Shown: piece by piece, positions 16,990 through 26,484 of the stretch
Position numbering within the stretch: position 1 is the stretch's first letter
Layout of the letters: each line of letters starts with the position of its first letter
Assembly: GCF_029961185.1 (NCBI RefSeq)
Contig: NZ_JASBQQ010000010.1
Span: 1 to 64,000, forward strand
From: Albidovulum aestuarii
GTDB taxonomy: Bacteria > Pseudomonadota > Alphaproteobacteria > Rhodobacterales > Rhodobacteraceae
Direction: 5' to 3'
Length of the DNA stretch: 64,000 nucleotides
Notes under the pieces: model-generated
What the model was told of the DNA's origin: nothing
The model's database searches: none
The model's input: the letters and a program-made list of their open reading frames with translations, nothing else
Translations under genes and position numbers: made by a program

Positions 16990-18550
16990 CGGCGCGTCCT
17001 CCCCTGTCAAGCGCCCAGAAAAGCGCGAGGCTGAGGGCCAAGAGCAGCACCGCCGCCCCGGCCGCATCCTGCATACGGTAAGCACCCATCAGACGGTAGA
17101 GTTGCAGGGGCAGCGTCGCGCTGTCCTCATCGGCGAAAAGCGCGATGACGCCGAGATCGCCCATGGAAAGCGCAGCCGTCAATCCGGCGGCGAAGCCCAA
17201 GGGACGGCGGAGGCGCGGCAGGGTCAGGAGGCGCAGCCGCGCAAGGCCGGTCAGGTTGAGGCTTTGGGCAAGGCGACCGTAATCCGCTTCCAGTTCCCGC
17301 GCGGCGGGCAGGAGGGCGCGGAGGCAGAATGGCAAAGCCATCGCCGCATTGACCGCGACAGTGACGGCAAGCGCGATATCGCCGGGATTGGCGAGGGGGC
17401 GCAGCAGCAGGAACAAACCGGTACCGGTGACCAGCGATGAGGTGGCGAGCGGCAGCATGCCGATGGTCTCCAATCCCCGCCGCCCGGACCGCGCGGCGCT
17501 GGCGAGCGCCAGCGGCAGGGCCATGGCGATTGCAGCAAGGGTCGAAACGCCCGCAACGGCGAGCGAGCGCAGGGCAGCCTGCCAGACCGGGGCGGGCAGG
17601 CTGCCCAGTCGCGGCAGACCCGCCGTGATCACGGCCAGGAGCGGCGCGAGCAGGAAGAGGCTCGTGAGGATCAGCACGGCAATATCTTGCGTCCGCAGGA
17701 AGGGGCCGTTCGCATCCCAACGCGCCACGGGGCGGTCAAGCCCGGTGCCAAAGCCCGATGGCAGAGTGAAGCGGGCGGCAAGAAGCGCCGCCGTGGCGCA
17801 AAGCCCAAGCTGGATCGCCGCCAGCATCGCCGCGCGGCCAAGGTCGAAATCGTAGCGGAAGGACTGATAGATCGCGAGTTCCACCGTCGTCGCCTTCGGC
17901 CCGCCGCCGAGCGTCAGAGCCACAGCAAAGCTCGTCAGACAGATCAGGAAGATTGCGACGAAGACGCCCGGCGTGCGGGCCCGCAGCATCGGATATTCCA
18001 GATGCCGGGCGATGTCGCCGGGACCGAAACCAAGCGCAGCGGCCAGGCGGAAGCGTTCGGCGGGAATATCGAGCCAGCCCTGCAGCAGAAGCCGGACAGC
18101 GAGCGGCAGATTGAAGAAGACATGAGCCAGCACGACACCGGCGAAACCGTAGATCGAGACACGGGCAAACCCGAGCGCGGCGAGCCCGTCATTGAGAAAC
18201 CCCGAGCGGCCAAAGACCGCCAGAAGGCCCATCACCGCGACGATGACCGGCAGGATGAAGGGCGCGCCAAGGAGCGTGATCAGCACCCCGCGCCCCGGAA
18301 ACCGGCGGCGGGCCAGCGCGCGGGCGGCGGGAATGGCCAGAAGTAGGCTCAGCGCCGCCGACACCGCCGCCTGCGTCACCGTAAAGCGCAGCGCCGACCA
18401 GTCGGCAGCGCCAAGCCCGGCGAAACCCTCGGCGCGGGTCAGGACCGCGCCGAGGGTGCCCAGTGTCAAGGTAAGGACCAGCGCGGCGGCCAATGCCGCG
18501 CCGGTTTTGAGCGCCCGGCTCATCGGTCGCGCCGGGGCTTGCATCGTCAC
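16982..18550 (-). CDS. thiP: thiamine ABC transporter, permease
   Basis: A 522-residue inner-membrane permease made of two fused, homologous transporter halves, each with about six hydrophobic segments. It has EAA-type loops (for example AAALGFGPGDIARHLEYPMLR in the first half and LAQSLNLTGLARLRLLTLPRLR in the second) that contact ThiQ. This fused architecture is characteristic of ThiP. It overlaps thiB at the start (4 nt) and thiQ at the end. Confidence 0.93.
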   Translation of the reverse strand: MTMQAPARPMSRALKTGAALAAALVLTLTLGTLGAVLTRAEGFAGLGAADWSALRFTVTQAAVSAALSLLLAIPAARALARRRFPGRGVLITLLGAPFILPVIVAVMGLLAVFGRSGFLNDGLAALGFARVSIYGFAGVVLAHVFFNLPLAVRLLLQGWLDIPAERFRLAAALGFGPGDIARHLEYPMLRARTPGVFVAIFLICLTSFAVALTLGGGPKATTVELAIYQSFRYDFDLGRAAMLAAIQLGLCATAALLAARFTLPSGFGTGLDRPVARWDANGPFLRTQDIAVLILTSLFLLAPLLAVITAGLPRLGSLPAPVWQAALRSLAVAGVSTLAAIAMALPLALASAARSGRRGLETIGMLPLATSSLVTGTGLFLLLRPLANPGDIALAVTVAVNAAMALPFCLRALLPAARELEADYGRLAQSLNLTGLARLRLLTLPRLRRPLGFAAGLTAALSMGDLGVIALFADEDSATLPLQLYRLMGAYRMQDAAGAAVLLLALSLALFWALDRGGRADA

Positions 18551-19542
18551 TCGCTCATCACCTTCAGCCAGGTGGCGATGGCCGGTTCGCGCCGCGCCTC
18601 GGCCTCAGCTTCAGGCAGGAAGAGCGTCTTGTCCGGGCGGGGAAGGCTCGCGAATACCGCAGGCAGCGCGCCCTCGAATTCACGGGCCGGATAGGACCAG
18701 TTGGCGGTCGCGATCATGCCCTGGAAATCGTCCGACAACACGTAGTCGAGGAAAGCGTCCGCGAGGTCCGGCTGATCGGTTGCCCCGATCTTCGCGACCA
18801 GTTCGGTCATGAAGTAGTGCCCCTCGGGGAAGATCGCGGCGACCTTCGTCTCATCTTCTTCGGCGATGATGTGATAGGCGGGCGAGGTGGTGAACGACAG
18901 AACCATGTCGGCCTCGCCCGATGTGAAGAGGCCGTAAGCCTCCGACCAGCCGGGGGTGACGGTCAGGATCTTCGGCTTCAGCTTGCGCCACGCCTCTTCG
19001 GTCCCGTCGCCGAACACCTCCGACATCCAGAGGACAAGCGCGAGGCCGGAAACCGAGCTGCGCGGGTCCTGAATGACGATCTTCACGTCATCGGACATGT
19101 CGAGCAGGGCGGCGAAGCTCGCGGGCGGTTCGGCAAGGCGGGTCTTGTCATAGACAAAGGCGGTTTCGCCCCAGTTGAAGGGCACGAAGGTGTCATCGTC
19201 CCATGCGACGGGCAGGGTCAGGCCCGACAGGTCCTTGCCATGCGCAGCGAAAAGGCCCGTGGCGCGGGCGGCGGCCGTCTGGTCGGTCGTCAGGCCGATG
19301 ACCGCATCGGCTTCGGTCCCCTCGCCTTCCAGCTTCAGCCGCGACATCACATCGCCAGTGACGAATTTCAGGTCGCAGGCGCATAGCGCCTCGAATCCCG
19401 CCTCGATCGCCGGGCCCGGGCCCCATTCCGATCCGAAATAATCCGGCGCATAGACGATCAGTTCGGGTGTGTCGGCAGCCAGCACATTGCTGGAAGCTAG
19501 ACATCCCGCGATCATCAGGGCCGGAGACAGTGTTTTCTTCAT
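18547..19542 (-). CDS. thiB: thiamine ABC transporter, periplasmic substrate-binding protein
   Basis: A 331-residue periplasmic binding protein with a Sec signal peptide (residues 1-22, ending NVLA) and the ThiB-type fold. Visible features include LIVYAPDYFGSEWGPGP, DVMSRLKLEG, and the FNWGETAFVYDKTRL region that in characterised ThiB lines the thiamine pocket. The frame extends far upstream, but the part beyond 19542 lies in the TPP riboswitch leader, so the ATG at 19542 is the true start. First gene of thiBPQ. Confidence 0.93.
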   Translation of the reverse strand: MKKTLSPALMIAGCLASSNVLAADTPELIVYAPDYFGSEWGPGPAIEAGFEALCACDLKFVTGDVMSRLKLEGEGTEADAVIGLTTDQTAAARATGLFAAHGKDLSGLTLPVAWDDDTFVPFNWGETAFVYDKTRLAEPPASFAALLDMSDDVKIVIQDPRSSVSGLALVLWMSEVFGDGTEEAWRKLKPKILTVTPGWSEAYGLFTSGEADMVLSFTTSPAYHIIAEEDETKVAAIFPEGHYFMTELVAKIGATDQPDLADAFLDYVLSDDFQGMIATANWSYPAREFEGALPAVFASLPRPDKTLFLPEAEAEARREPAIATWLKVMSE

Positions 19543-19591
19543 CTCTCGTCCTCCAATGGTCAGGCGGGCGGAGATGGTGTGGCAGGATCGC

Positions 19592-19690
19592 CTTACCTTC
19601 CCTCCGCCGGTTCTAACCGGTTCAGGTTCAACGGGTCCGCTTTCGCATCTCAGTCCCGGATCAGATCCGGGACACCCCGAGGTGAGGCGG
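19592..19690 (-). promoter_or_regulatory. TPP riboswitch (THI element) upstream of thiBPQ
   Basis: Read on the minus strand, the sequence has the conserved THI-box elements in order: CGGGGTG (about 19683-19675), a short P3 hairpin, CTGAGATG (about 19651-19644), GACCCGTTGAACCTGA (19638-19623) and the late ACCGG...GGAGGGAAGG block (19612-19597). This binds thiamine pyrophosphate. About 50 nt separate it from the thiB ATG, which suggests control of translation or early termination. It confirms the thiamine assignment of the ABC transporter. Confidence 0.92.
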
Positions 19691-19795
19691 AACCTACAGA
19701 TCAGAACCGCTGTTCGCAAGATGACTTGTTGATGTAACATCGGTCTCAATCGGACGGTCGCCCGAACGGACGACTGACGCGCTATGGGGGCGAAC

Positions 19796-20266
19796 ATGCG
19801 CAGTGACATCGACTATCTGCGACTTGCGGTGGAAATCGCAGCAACGAGCCGCGCCAGCGGCAATCATCCGTTTGGCGCGCTTCTTGTCGGACCGAACGGG
19901 GACGTTCTGCTGTCCTCGGGCAATACCTATTCGGACGATCGGGGCGTGGGCCATGCCGAAACCAACGTGGCGCGCGCGGCGGCCCGGACCTACGAGCCCG
20001 GCTTTTTGGAGAAATGCACGCTCGTAACCTCGGTTGAGCCGTGCTGCATGTGCGCCGGGGCCTGCTATTGGGCCGGCATCGGGGCCGTGGTCTACGGGCT
20101 TACGGAGAAACGACTGGCGGAACTGACCGGCGACAACCCCGAAAACCTAACTCTGGACCTGAGCTGCCATCAGGTTTTCGCCGCCGGTCAACGCCCGGTG
20201 ACGGTGCGCGGCCCGTTTCCCGAGATCGAAGACGAGATCGTCAAGGACCATCTGGGCTTCTGGTAG
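19796..20266 (+). CDS. nucleoside/nucleobase deaminase, CMP/dCMP-deaminase fold
   Basis: A 156-residue cytidine-deaminase-like zinc hydrolase. Zinc and catalytic residues are H53-A-E55 and P82-C83-x2-C86 ([10 protein letters not shown]). The pattern resembles guanine deaminase/TadA-related small deaminases. [13 protein letters not shown] is the substrate-loop motif shared with guanine deaminases. TadA itself is less likely because the sequence lacks its typical tRNA-binding tail. The ATG at 19796 has GGGGGCG upstream; an in-frame ATG lies 12 nt earlier. The substrate is inferred only. Confidence 0.82.
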   Translation: MRSDIDYLRLAVEIAATSRASGNHPFGALLVGPNGDVLLSSGNTYSDDRGVGHAETNVARAAARTYEPGFLEKCTLVTSVEPCCMCAGACYWAGIGAVVYGLTEKRLAELTGDNPENLTLDLSCHQVFAAGQRPVTVRGPFPEIEDEIVKDHLGFW

Positions 20267-20391
20267 CGGGGGCGGCCGTTGCGCCGAAACCCTGCCAACC
20301 GACAATCGGCCGCAACGCAGGGCGGGACCTCCAAGAATGCTTGAGCGCGGGCGCGGGCTTCGCTAGACCGCAGGGGCAAAGGAGCGCGTCC

Positions 20392-21495
20392 ATGAGCCTG
20401 AACACCTACGGTCACCTTTTCCGCGTCACGACCTGGGGCGAAAGCCACGGGCCCGCGCTTGGCGCGACGGTCGATGGCTGCCCGCCGGGTGTGGCGCTGG
20501 AAGAGGCGATGTTGCAGCACTGGCTCGATCGCCGCAAACCCGGGCAGAACAAGTATACGACGCAGCGGCGGGAGCCGGATGCGGTCCGCATCCTGTCCGG
20601 CGTCTATGAGGGGCGCACAACGGGGACGCCCATCCAGCTGATGATCGAGAACACCGATCAGCGGTCGAAAGATTACGGCGATATCGCCCAGAAGTTCCGC
20701 CCCGGCCATGCCGACATCACCTATCACCAGAAATACGGGCTGCGCGATCCGCGCGGCGGTGGCCGCTCCTCCGCCCGCGAAACGGCGGCACGGGTGGCGG
20801 CGGGTGGTGTCGCCCGCGAGGCACTGAAGCTGCTGGCGCCCGACGTCCGGATCACCGGCTATATGGTGCAGATGGGGCGACTGAAGGCCGACCGCGACCG
20901 CTTCGATATGGCGGAGGTGGAGCAGAACCCCTTCTGGTGCCCCGATGCGACGGCTGCGGCGATCTGGGCCGAACATCTGGACGAGTTGCGCAAATCCGGC
21001 AACTCGGTGGGTGCCGTGGTGGAGGTCGTGGCCTCCGGCGTTCCCGCAGGCCTTGGCGCGCCGATCTATGGTAAGCTCGACACCGACCTCGCCGCCGCGA
21101 TGATGTCGATCAACGCGGTCAAGGGGGTGGAGATCGGCGCGGGCATGGCGGCGGCGGAACTGACCGGCGTCGAGAATGCCGATGAGATCTTCATGGGCAA
21201 TGACGGGCGCCCGAGCTTCAGCTCCAACCATGCGGGCGGCATCCTTGGCGGCATTTCGACCGGGCAGGATGTGGTCGTGCGCTTCGCCGTCAAGCCGACC
21301 TCCTCGATCCTGACGCCTCGCAAGACGATCACCGTCGCGGGCGAGGAGGCCGAGATCATCACCAAGGGCCGCCACGATCCCTGCGTCGGCATCCGCGCTG
21401 TGCCCGTAGGCGAGGCGATGATGGCCTCTGTGATCCTTGATCACCTGCTCCTCGATCGGGGCCAGACCGGCGGCCAGCGCGGCCGGATTGGCTGA
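20392..21495 (+). CDS. aroC: chorismate synthase
   Basis: Catalyses the FMN-dependent trans-elimination of EPSP to chorismate, the last shared step of aromatic amino-acid synthesis. The 367-residue protein has the three family signatures: [18 protein letters not shown] at the N-terminus, the central [13 protein letters not shown]...[17 protein letters not shown], and [20 protein letters not shown] near the C-terminus. The start at 20392 is preceded by AAAGGAG. The open frame extends upstream to 20041 in the shadow of the deaminase gene and was trimmed. Confidence 0.97.
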   Translation: MSLNTYGHLFRVTTWGESHGPALGATVDGCPPGVALEEAMLQHWLDRRKPGQNKYTTQRREPDAVRILSGVYEGRTTGTPIQLMIENTDQRSKDYGDIAQKFRPGHADITYHQKYGLRDPRGGGRSSARETAARVAAGGVAREALKLLAPDVRITGYMVQMGRLKADRDRFDMAEVEQNPFWCPDATAAAIWAEHLDELRKSGNSVGAVVEVVASGVPAGLGAPIYGKLDTDLAAAMMSINAVKGVEIGAGMAAAELTGVENADEIFMGNDGRPSFSSNHAGGILGGISTGQDVVVRFAVKPTSSILTPRKTITVAGEEAEIITKGRHDPCVGIRAVPVGEAMMASVILDHLLLDRGQTGGQRGRIG

Positions 21496-21534
21496 ACGCT
21501 CCGGACTGAAATGCCGATGTCAGAAAGGGGAGAG

Positions 21535-22020
21535 ATGGCCGAACTTCTCATCGTCTATCATTCCCGGACCGGCGGCAGCCGGCAGATGGCCGAAGCCGCC
21601 GCCGAAGCCGCCCGGGGTGAGGCGCCGACGGTTCTGAAAACTGCCGATGAGGCCGGACCGGAGGACCTCCTGCGCGCGGATGGCTATATCTTCTGCGCGC
21701 CCGAGAACCTTGCTGCGATTTCCGGCGTGATGAAGGACTTCTTCGACCGGTGCTATTACCCGGTTCTGGGCCGCATCGAGGGGCGCCCCTATGCCCAGAT
21801 GATCTGCGCAGGGTCAGATGGTGAGAATGCCGCGCGCCAGACCGCGCGGATCGCCACGGGATGGCGGTTGAAACAGGTGCAGCCGCCGCTGATCCTCTGC
21901 ACCCATGCCCAGACGCCCGAGGCGATCCTCGCCGAAAAGCACATTCCGGACGCCGAACTCGACCGCTGCCGCGAGCTTGGTGCGGCTCTTGCGGCGGGGC
22001 TCAGCTTGGGCGTTTTCTGA
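21535..22020 (+). CDS. flavodoxin-like / NAD(P)H-dependent FMN oxidoreductase-like protein
   Basis: A 161-residue alpha/beta protein with a flavodoxin-type phosphate loop at the N-terminus (VYHSRTGGSRQMA) and a later FMN-loop region (FCAPENLAAISGVMKDFFDRCYYP). The start at 21535 is set by the strong AAGGGGAGAG site directly upstream. It may transfer electrons or bind FMN. It lies 39 nt behind aroC, whose enzyme needs reduced FMN; a link is attractive but unproven. Confidence 0.78.
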   Translation: MAELLIVYHSRTGGSRQMAEAAAEAARGEAPTVLKTADEAGPEDLLRADGYIFCAPENLAAISGVMKDFFDRCYYPVLGRIEGRPYAQMICAGSDGENAARQTARIATGWRLKQVQPPLILCTHAQTPEAILAEKHIPDAELDRCRELGAALAAGLSLGVF

Positions 22021-22036
22021 GGCGTCCGGAACGCCT
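22020..22036. terminator. small bidirectional hairpin between convergent genes
   Basis: A 6-bp inverted repeat AGGCGT-CCGGA-ACGCCT lies across the two stop codons of the convergent genes ending at 22020 and 22035. It has no T-run, so it is a weak terminator candidate. Confidence 0.35.
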
Positions 22037-22994
22037 ATTGCAGGCTGCGGTAAACCGCCTTTACGAACCACTTCCGCGCCACACCGTACCGCTGCCACGA
22101 AACAGGCCAGTCATGCGCGGGATATGTCAGGATGATCAGCTTCTGCGACAGGCCAAGCCCCTTGCGAAAGGCGACGGCATTGCGGACCCCGGCAAGGCGG
22201 TCACGGGTTTCAGCCAGCCGCGCCATGTCGCCCGCGGGCCCATGTCCGGGCGCGATAACGGTCTCATCGTCTGCCATCGCGATGAGCAGCCCCATCCCAG
22301 CCAGATAGCCGTCGATCGAGCGTCCCATGTCGGTGGCGATATAGGGCAGACCTTCATTGATAAAGAGATCGCCCGCAGCGATCACGTTCGCTTCGACGAA
22401 CCGTACGACGGCGTCGCCTTCGCTATGCGCATCGGGGATCTCGGTGATCTCGACCGTATGAGGGCCGAAGGTCATCCGGTAGCTGTCGTCAAAAACGGTA
22501 TCGGGAACCGTACCTGAGGGCGGCGGCCCGTTCCGGCCGTTCGCTGCGTCGTCCTCACGGATACGCGCGGCGGCCGACCGCGTCGCGATGACCTGCGCTC
22601 CGTCCCGTGCGAAGAACGCGTTGCCGCCGATATGGTCGCCATGCGGATGAGTGTTGATGATATAGCGCACAGGCAGGTCCGTGAGAGTATCGAGGGCAGC
22701 CTGCACCCGCTCCAGTTCCGGCGGCTCGTTGCTGTCAACCAGAAGGACGCCGTCCGTGCCGATCACTGCAACCACGTTCTTTCCAGACGCCCCGATCAGG
22801 AAAATCCCGTCCCGCAGTGGTGTGATATGCGCGGGCCCCGTCAGCCCGTCGGGAATGCCCTTCCCCTCACGGTTGGCCAGCACGTCATCCAAGTCGTAAA
22901 GCCAGTATGAAACGCCAAGATGCGCAATTACCAGCACTGCAAGAACCACCACGGCCCGGATCAGTTTGCGTGGCGATGTCGCGGATCGGGACAT
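22035..22994 (-). CDS. metallo-beta-lactamase-fold hydrolase, membrane-anchored
   Basis: A 319-residue protein. An N-terminal hydrophobic helix (about 14-34, AVVVLAVLVIAHLGVSYWL) acts as a signal anchor. The MBL domain follows with the zinc motif INTHPHGDHIGG (HxHxDH), a later EIPDAHSEGD His, the AGDLF Asp and APGHGP. This places it among secreted or periplasmic quinoprotein relay/SoxH-like MBL hydrolases. The substrate is unknown. The start at 22994 (MSRSAT) leaves a normal N-terminus. Confidence 0.85.
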   Translation of the reverse strand: MSRSATSPRKLIRAVVVLAVLVIAHLGVSYWLYDLDDVLANREGKGIPDGLTGPAHITPLRDGIFLIGASGKNVVAVIGTDGVLLVDSNEPPELERVQAALDTLTDLPVRYIINTHPHGDHIGGNAFFARDGAQVIATRSAAARIREDDAANGRNGPPPSGTVPDTVFDDSYRMTFGPHTVEITEIPDAHSEGDAVVRFVEANVIAAGDLFINEGLPYIATDMGRSIDGYLAGMGLLIAMADDETVIAPGHGPAGDMARLAETRDRLAGVRNAVAFRKGLGLSQKLIILTYPAHDWPVSWQRYGVARKWFVKAVYRSLQ

Positions 22995-23148
22995 GATGGT
23001 GGAACCTCGTTCTGGCCGGTATAGCCGTCGGACCAAAGGTATGGGCGCGCCGCGCCGAGCGGTCAAAGCATTTTCCCGACCCATGGCATCAAGCAACACG
23101 ATTTACCGAATCCCCGGCAAATGTACACGACCCGGGGTCAGGACGGGC

Positions 23149-24024
23149 CTATCCTGTCGTCGCCCCGGCCTTGGAAAGCTGCACAGCCAGAATGCCCGCC
23201 GCGACGATCACGACTCCGATGATATCGGCCAGACCAATCCGTTCGCTTAGCAAAACCGCCGCAACGGCCACACCGAAGAACGGGTTGAGGAAGTGATAGG
23301 TCGCGGCACGCACCGCGCCGATCCGCTCTACAAGGCGGAACCACACCCATGTCGCGATCAGGCCCGGCACCAAGGTCGTATAGACGAACGCAAGACCAAG
23401 GCGCGGGGTCCAGTTGACCTGCCAGCTTTCGGTCAGCATCGCGGCGATCGCCAGAATGCCCGCGCCGACGAACATCTGCAGCCCGACGATCATCAGCACA
23501 TTGCCCTTCGACGACGCCCCCCGCACCGTCAGCGTAGCCACCGCCAGCGCCAGCGCGCCGATGCCGCAGAAGATGAGGCCGGGAATGCTGACCCCGCCGG
23601 AAAAGCGCGACCCCATGATGATCGCCACCCCGATCACACCCGCAATAAGTCCTCCGATGCCTAGGGGTCGCACCTTCTGCCCCATGAATAGCCAACCGAG
23701 GAGTGCGACCAGCAACGGCATGGTGGAGGCGATGATCGCGGCCAGCGAGGCCTCGATCCACTGCATGGCAACAAAATTCAGGCCCAGATAGAGCGCGTTC
23801 TGGCAAAGGCCGAAGATCGCGACCGACCGCCACTGCGCCCGGCTGAGCCTCCAGCTTTGACCCATCGTCCGGGCAATAGCGACGCCGATCAGGCCCGAGA
23901 TCAGGAACCGCAAGCTGAGCGCGGTCAGGGGTGGCGCGTCGACCACGATCATCCGCGCCGAGGTGAAGGCCGAGGACCACATGAAGGCAAAGGCGAGCCC
24001 CATGAAGATCGATCGGATATCCAT
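23149..24024 (-). CDS. EamA/DMT-family transporter
   Basis: A 291-residue inner-membrane protein with ten hydrophobic segments arranged as two EamA repeats, the drug/metabolite transporter design. RFLISGLIGVAIAR and the second-repeat end LNPFFGVAVAAVLLSERIGLADIIGVVIVAAGI are typical. Family members export amino acids, nucleosides or other metabolites. The substrate is not evident. It lies 21 nt downstream of ilvD on the same strand. Confidence 0.88.
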   Translation of the reverse strand: MDIRSIFMGLAFAFMWSSAFTSARMIVVDAPPLTALSLRFLISGLIGVAIARTMGQSWRLSRAQWRSVAIFGLCQNALYLGLNFVAMQWIEASLAAIIASTMPLLVALLGWLFMGQKVRPLGIGGLIAGVIGVAIIMGSRFSGGVSIPGLIFCGIGALALAVATLTVRGASSKGNVLMIVGLQMFVGAGILAIAAMLTESWQVNWTPRLGLAFVYTTLVPGLIATWVWFRLVERIGAVRAATYHFLNPFFGVAVAAVLLSERIGLADIIGVVIVAAGILAVQLSKAGATTG

Positions 24025-24045
24025 GGGGTACCCCTGCCTTTGGTG

Positions 24046-25875
24046 TCAGATGTTGCGGACAGCACCCTTCGATGCGCTGGTCGTCAGCGCAGCATAGGCA
24101 CGAAGCGCGGTCGAAACCTTGCGCTTGCGCGGCGCGTCGGGCTGCCAGCCCTTGGCATCCCGCGCCTTGCGGCGTTCGGCCAGCACGGCGTCGTCAACGG
24201 CCAGATGAATGCGGCGGTTCGGGATGTCGATTTCAATCGTGTCGCCCTGTTCGACCAGACCGATCGTTCCACCCTCGGCCGCCTCGGGCGAAACATGGCC
24301 GATGCAAAGCCCCGATGACCCGCCCGAGAAACGCCCGTCCGTCACAAGGGCGCAGACCTTCCCGAGCCCTTTCGATTTCAGATACGAGGTCGGGTAGAGC
24401 ATTTCCTGCATCCCCGGCCCACCGCGCGGGCCTTCGTAGCGGATCAGCACGACCTCGCCCGGCTTTACCTTGCCGTTGAGGATGCCGAGCACGGCGTCAT
24501 CCTGGCTTTCGAAGATATGGGCGGTGCCGGTGAATTTCAGGATCGATTCGTCGACGCCAGCCGTCTTCACGATGCAGCCTTCCTCGGCGATGTTGCCGTA
24601 AAGCACGGCCAGCCCGCCATCCTTGGAAAACGCATGGTCCGCCGCGCGGATCACACCGGCCTTGCGGTCGCGGTCGAGTTCCTTGTAGCGGTTCTGGGTC
24701 GAAAAGGCCTGCGTCGTGCGCACACCGCCCGGCGCCGCGCGATAGAACGTATCGACCGCATCGTCATTAGCGGTAACCACGTCCCATTTGCGGATCGCCT
24801 CGCCAAGGGTTTCAGTATGGACCGTGCTGACGCCGGTATGCAGCAGCCCTGCGCGCTCCATCTCGCCCAAAATACCCATGATGCCGCCCGCGCGGTGGAC
24901 ATCCTCCATATGCACATCCTGCTTGGCGGGTGCCACCTTGCAGAGGACCGGCACCTTGCGGCTGAGGCGGTCGATATCCTCCATGGTGAAATTCACCCCG
25001 CCTTCATGGGCGATGGCCAGAAGATGCAGAACGGTGTTGGTCGACCCGCCCATGGCGATGTCAAGGCTCATCGCATTCTCGAACGCCTCAAAGGTCGCGA
25101 TATCGCGCGGCAGCAGACCCTTGTCCTCCACCTCGTAATGCCGCCGCGCCACCTCGACGATGGTGCGCCCGGCCTGCAGGAACAAAGCCTTGCGGTCGGC
25201 ATGGGTGGCGAGCATCGACCCGTTGCCCGGCAGCGCCAGACCCAGTGCCTCGGCCAGACAGTTCATCGAATTGGCGGTGAACATCCCCGAGCATGACCCG
25301 CAGGTCGGGCAGGCGGCCTTTTCGATCTCAAGCACCTGTTCGTCGGTATAGCTGTCATCGGCGGCCACGATCATCGCATCGACAAGATCGAGGTCATGGT
25401 CGATCACGTCGGGGCTGATCTTGCCCGCCTCCATCGGCCCGCCGGAAACGAAGATCGCCGGGATATTCAGCCGCATCGCCGCCATCAGCATACCCGGCGT
25501 GATCTTGTCGCAGTTGGAGATGCAGACCATCGCATCGGCGCAATGGGCGTTGACCATGTATTCGACGCTGTCGGCGATCACCTCGCGCGAGGGCAGCGAA
25601 TAGAGCATACCATCATGGCCCATCGCGATGCCGTCATCGACAGCGATTGTATTGAACTCCTTGGCGACACCGCCCGCGGCTTCCACCTCGCGCGCCACCA
25701 TCTGACCAAGGTCCTTCAGATGCACATGGCCGGGCACGAACTGGGTAAACGAGTTCACGATGGCGATGATCGGCTTGTTCCAGTCGCTGTCGGTCATCCC
25801 GGTCGCGCGCCAAAGGCCGCGCGCGCCAGCCATGTTGCGTCCGTGGGTGGTTGTGCGAGAGCGATATGCGGGCAT
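24046..25875 (-). CDS. ilvD: dihydroxy-acid dehydratase
   Basis: Fe-S dehydratase of valine, leucine and isoleucine synthesis. The 609-residue protein has the cluster-ligand regions [12 protein letters not shown] and [18 protein letters not shown], and the C-terminal signature [23 protein letters not shown]. The N-terminus [19 protein letters not shown] is the usual start. Length is normal. A reduced-iron-sulfur leader or attenuator was not seen upstream. Confidence 0.97.
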   Translation of the reverse strand: MPAYRSRTTTHGRNMAGARGLWRATGMTDSDWNKPIIAIVNSFTQFVPGHVHLKDLGQMVAREVEAAGGVAKEFNTIAVDDGIAMGHDGMLYSLPSREVIADSVEYMVNAHCADAMVCISNCDKITPGMLMAAMRLNIPAIFVSGGPMEAGKISPDVIDHDLDLVDAMIVAADDSYTDEQVLEIEKAACPTCGSCSGMFTANSMNCLAEALGLALPGNGSMLATHADRKALFLQAGRTIVEVARRHYEVEDKGLLPRDIATFEAFENAMSLDIAMGGSTNTVLHLLAIAHEGGVNFTMEDIDRLSRKVPVLCKVAPAKQDVHMEDVHRAGGIMGILGEMERAGLLHTGVSTVHTETLGEAIRKWDVVTANDDAVDTFYRAAPGGVRTTQAFSTQNRYKELDRDRKAGVIRAADHAFSKDGGLAVLYGNIAEEGCIVKTAGVDESILKFTGTAHIFESQDDAVLGILNGKVKPGEVVLIRYEGPRGGPGMQEMLYPTSYLKSKGLGKVCALVTDGRFSGGSSGLCIGHVSPEAAEGGTIGLVEQGDTIEIDIPNRRIHLAVDDAVLAERRKARDAKGWQPDAPRKRKVSTALRAYAALTTSASKGAVRNI

Positions 25876-26007
25876 GAGCGTTCCTCCGTGAAGCGGCGCG
25901 ACACTAGCGGAGGTTCCGCCCGTGTTCCATGCAGAAACGTGTGGTCCAACGCGGCGAGACCGAGAATCTGCAAGTTTTCAACGGCCGCGATGCCGCTGGG
26001 AACGACA

Positions 26008-26031
26008 AAGGCCGCCCCTTGGGGCGGCCTT
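26008..26031 (-). terminator. intrinsic terminator behind the HU gene
   Basis: A hairpin with 11-bp arms AAGGCCGCCCC / GGGGCGGCCTT and a 2-nt loop lies 24 nt behind the HU stop on the minus strand. It is followed in that direction by TTTGTCG. The strong GC stem makes it a likely terminator. Confidence 0.75.
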
Positions 26032-26055
26032 GCGATTCCTGACCGGTGAAAGGCG

Positions 26056-26343
26056 TCAGCCGTTCACGCTGTCCTTCAGCGCCTTGGCGATGGAAACCTT
26101 CACGACCTTGTCGGCGGCTTTCATCATCGTCTCGCCCGTGGCCGGGTTGCGAACCTGGCGCTCGGGACGGGCGCGGCACTGGACCTTGCCGATGCCCGGC
26201 AGGGTGACGGCGCCACCGCCAGCGACTTCGCGCGTGACAACGGCCGAGATTGCGTCGAGAGCCGCCGAGGCGGTTTTCTTGTCCGAGCCCATTTCTTCGG
26301 CCAGAGCGGCGACGAGCTGGGTCTTGGTCATCGGTTTGGACAT
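26056..26343 (-). CDS. HU-family DNA-binding protein
   Basis: A 95-residue small basic DNA-bending protein of the HU/IHF family. The beta-arm region is present (VTLPGIGKVQCRARPERQVRNPATGETMMKAADKVVKVSI), with the family signature around GKVQ..R.....NP.TGE in the arm. The Cys in the arm is unusual for HU but not exceptional. The start at 26343 (MSKPMTKTQ) fits the family, with AGGAGACAG upstream. It organises the nucleoid. The Rhodobacterales copy here is the short version without IHF-type extensions. Confidence 0.93.
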   Translation of the reverse strand: MSKPMTKTQLVAALAEEMGSDKKTASAALDAISAVVTREVAGGGAVTLPGIGKVQCRARPERQVRNPATGETMMKAADKVVKVSIAKALKDSVNG

Positions 26344-26484
26344 ATCTGTCTCCTCACTGTGCCCCGTCGGTTGGGGTAATCCTGCGCCATTTAGCGTCAT
26401 GTAGTGTTGCTACACAATCTTTTGTGGCCTCTGGCAAGCGTTTTCCGCTTGTTTGTGGCGTTTTTTTGCCCTTTCCGTCGGGTC

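Noticed and set aside
26404-26484. T-rich run and CAAGCG/CGCTTG dyad as a terminator of amn
   Set aside because: The dyad lies behind the amn stop, but no T-run follows it on that strand, so it was not called.
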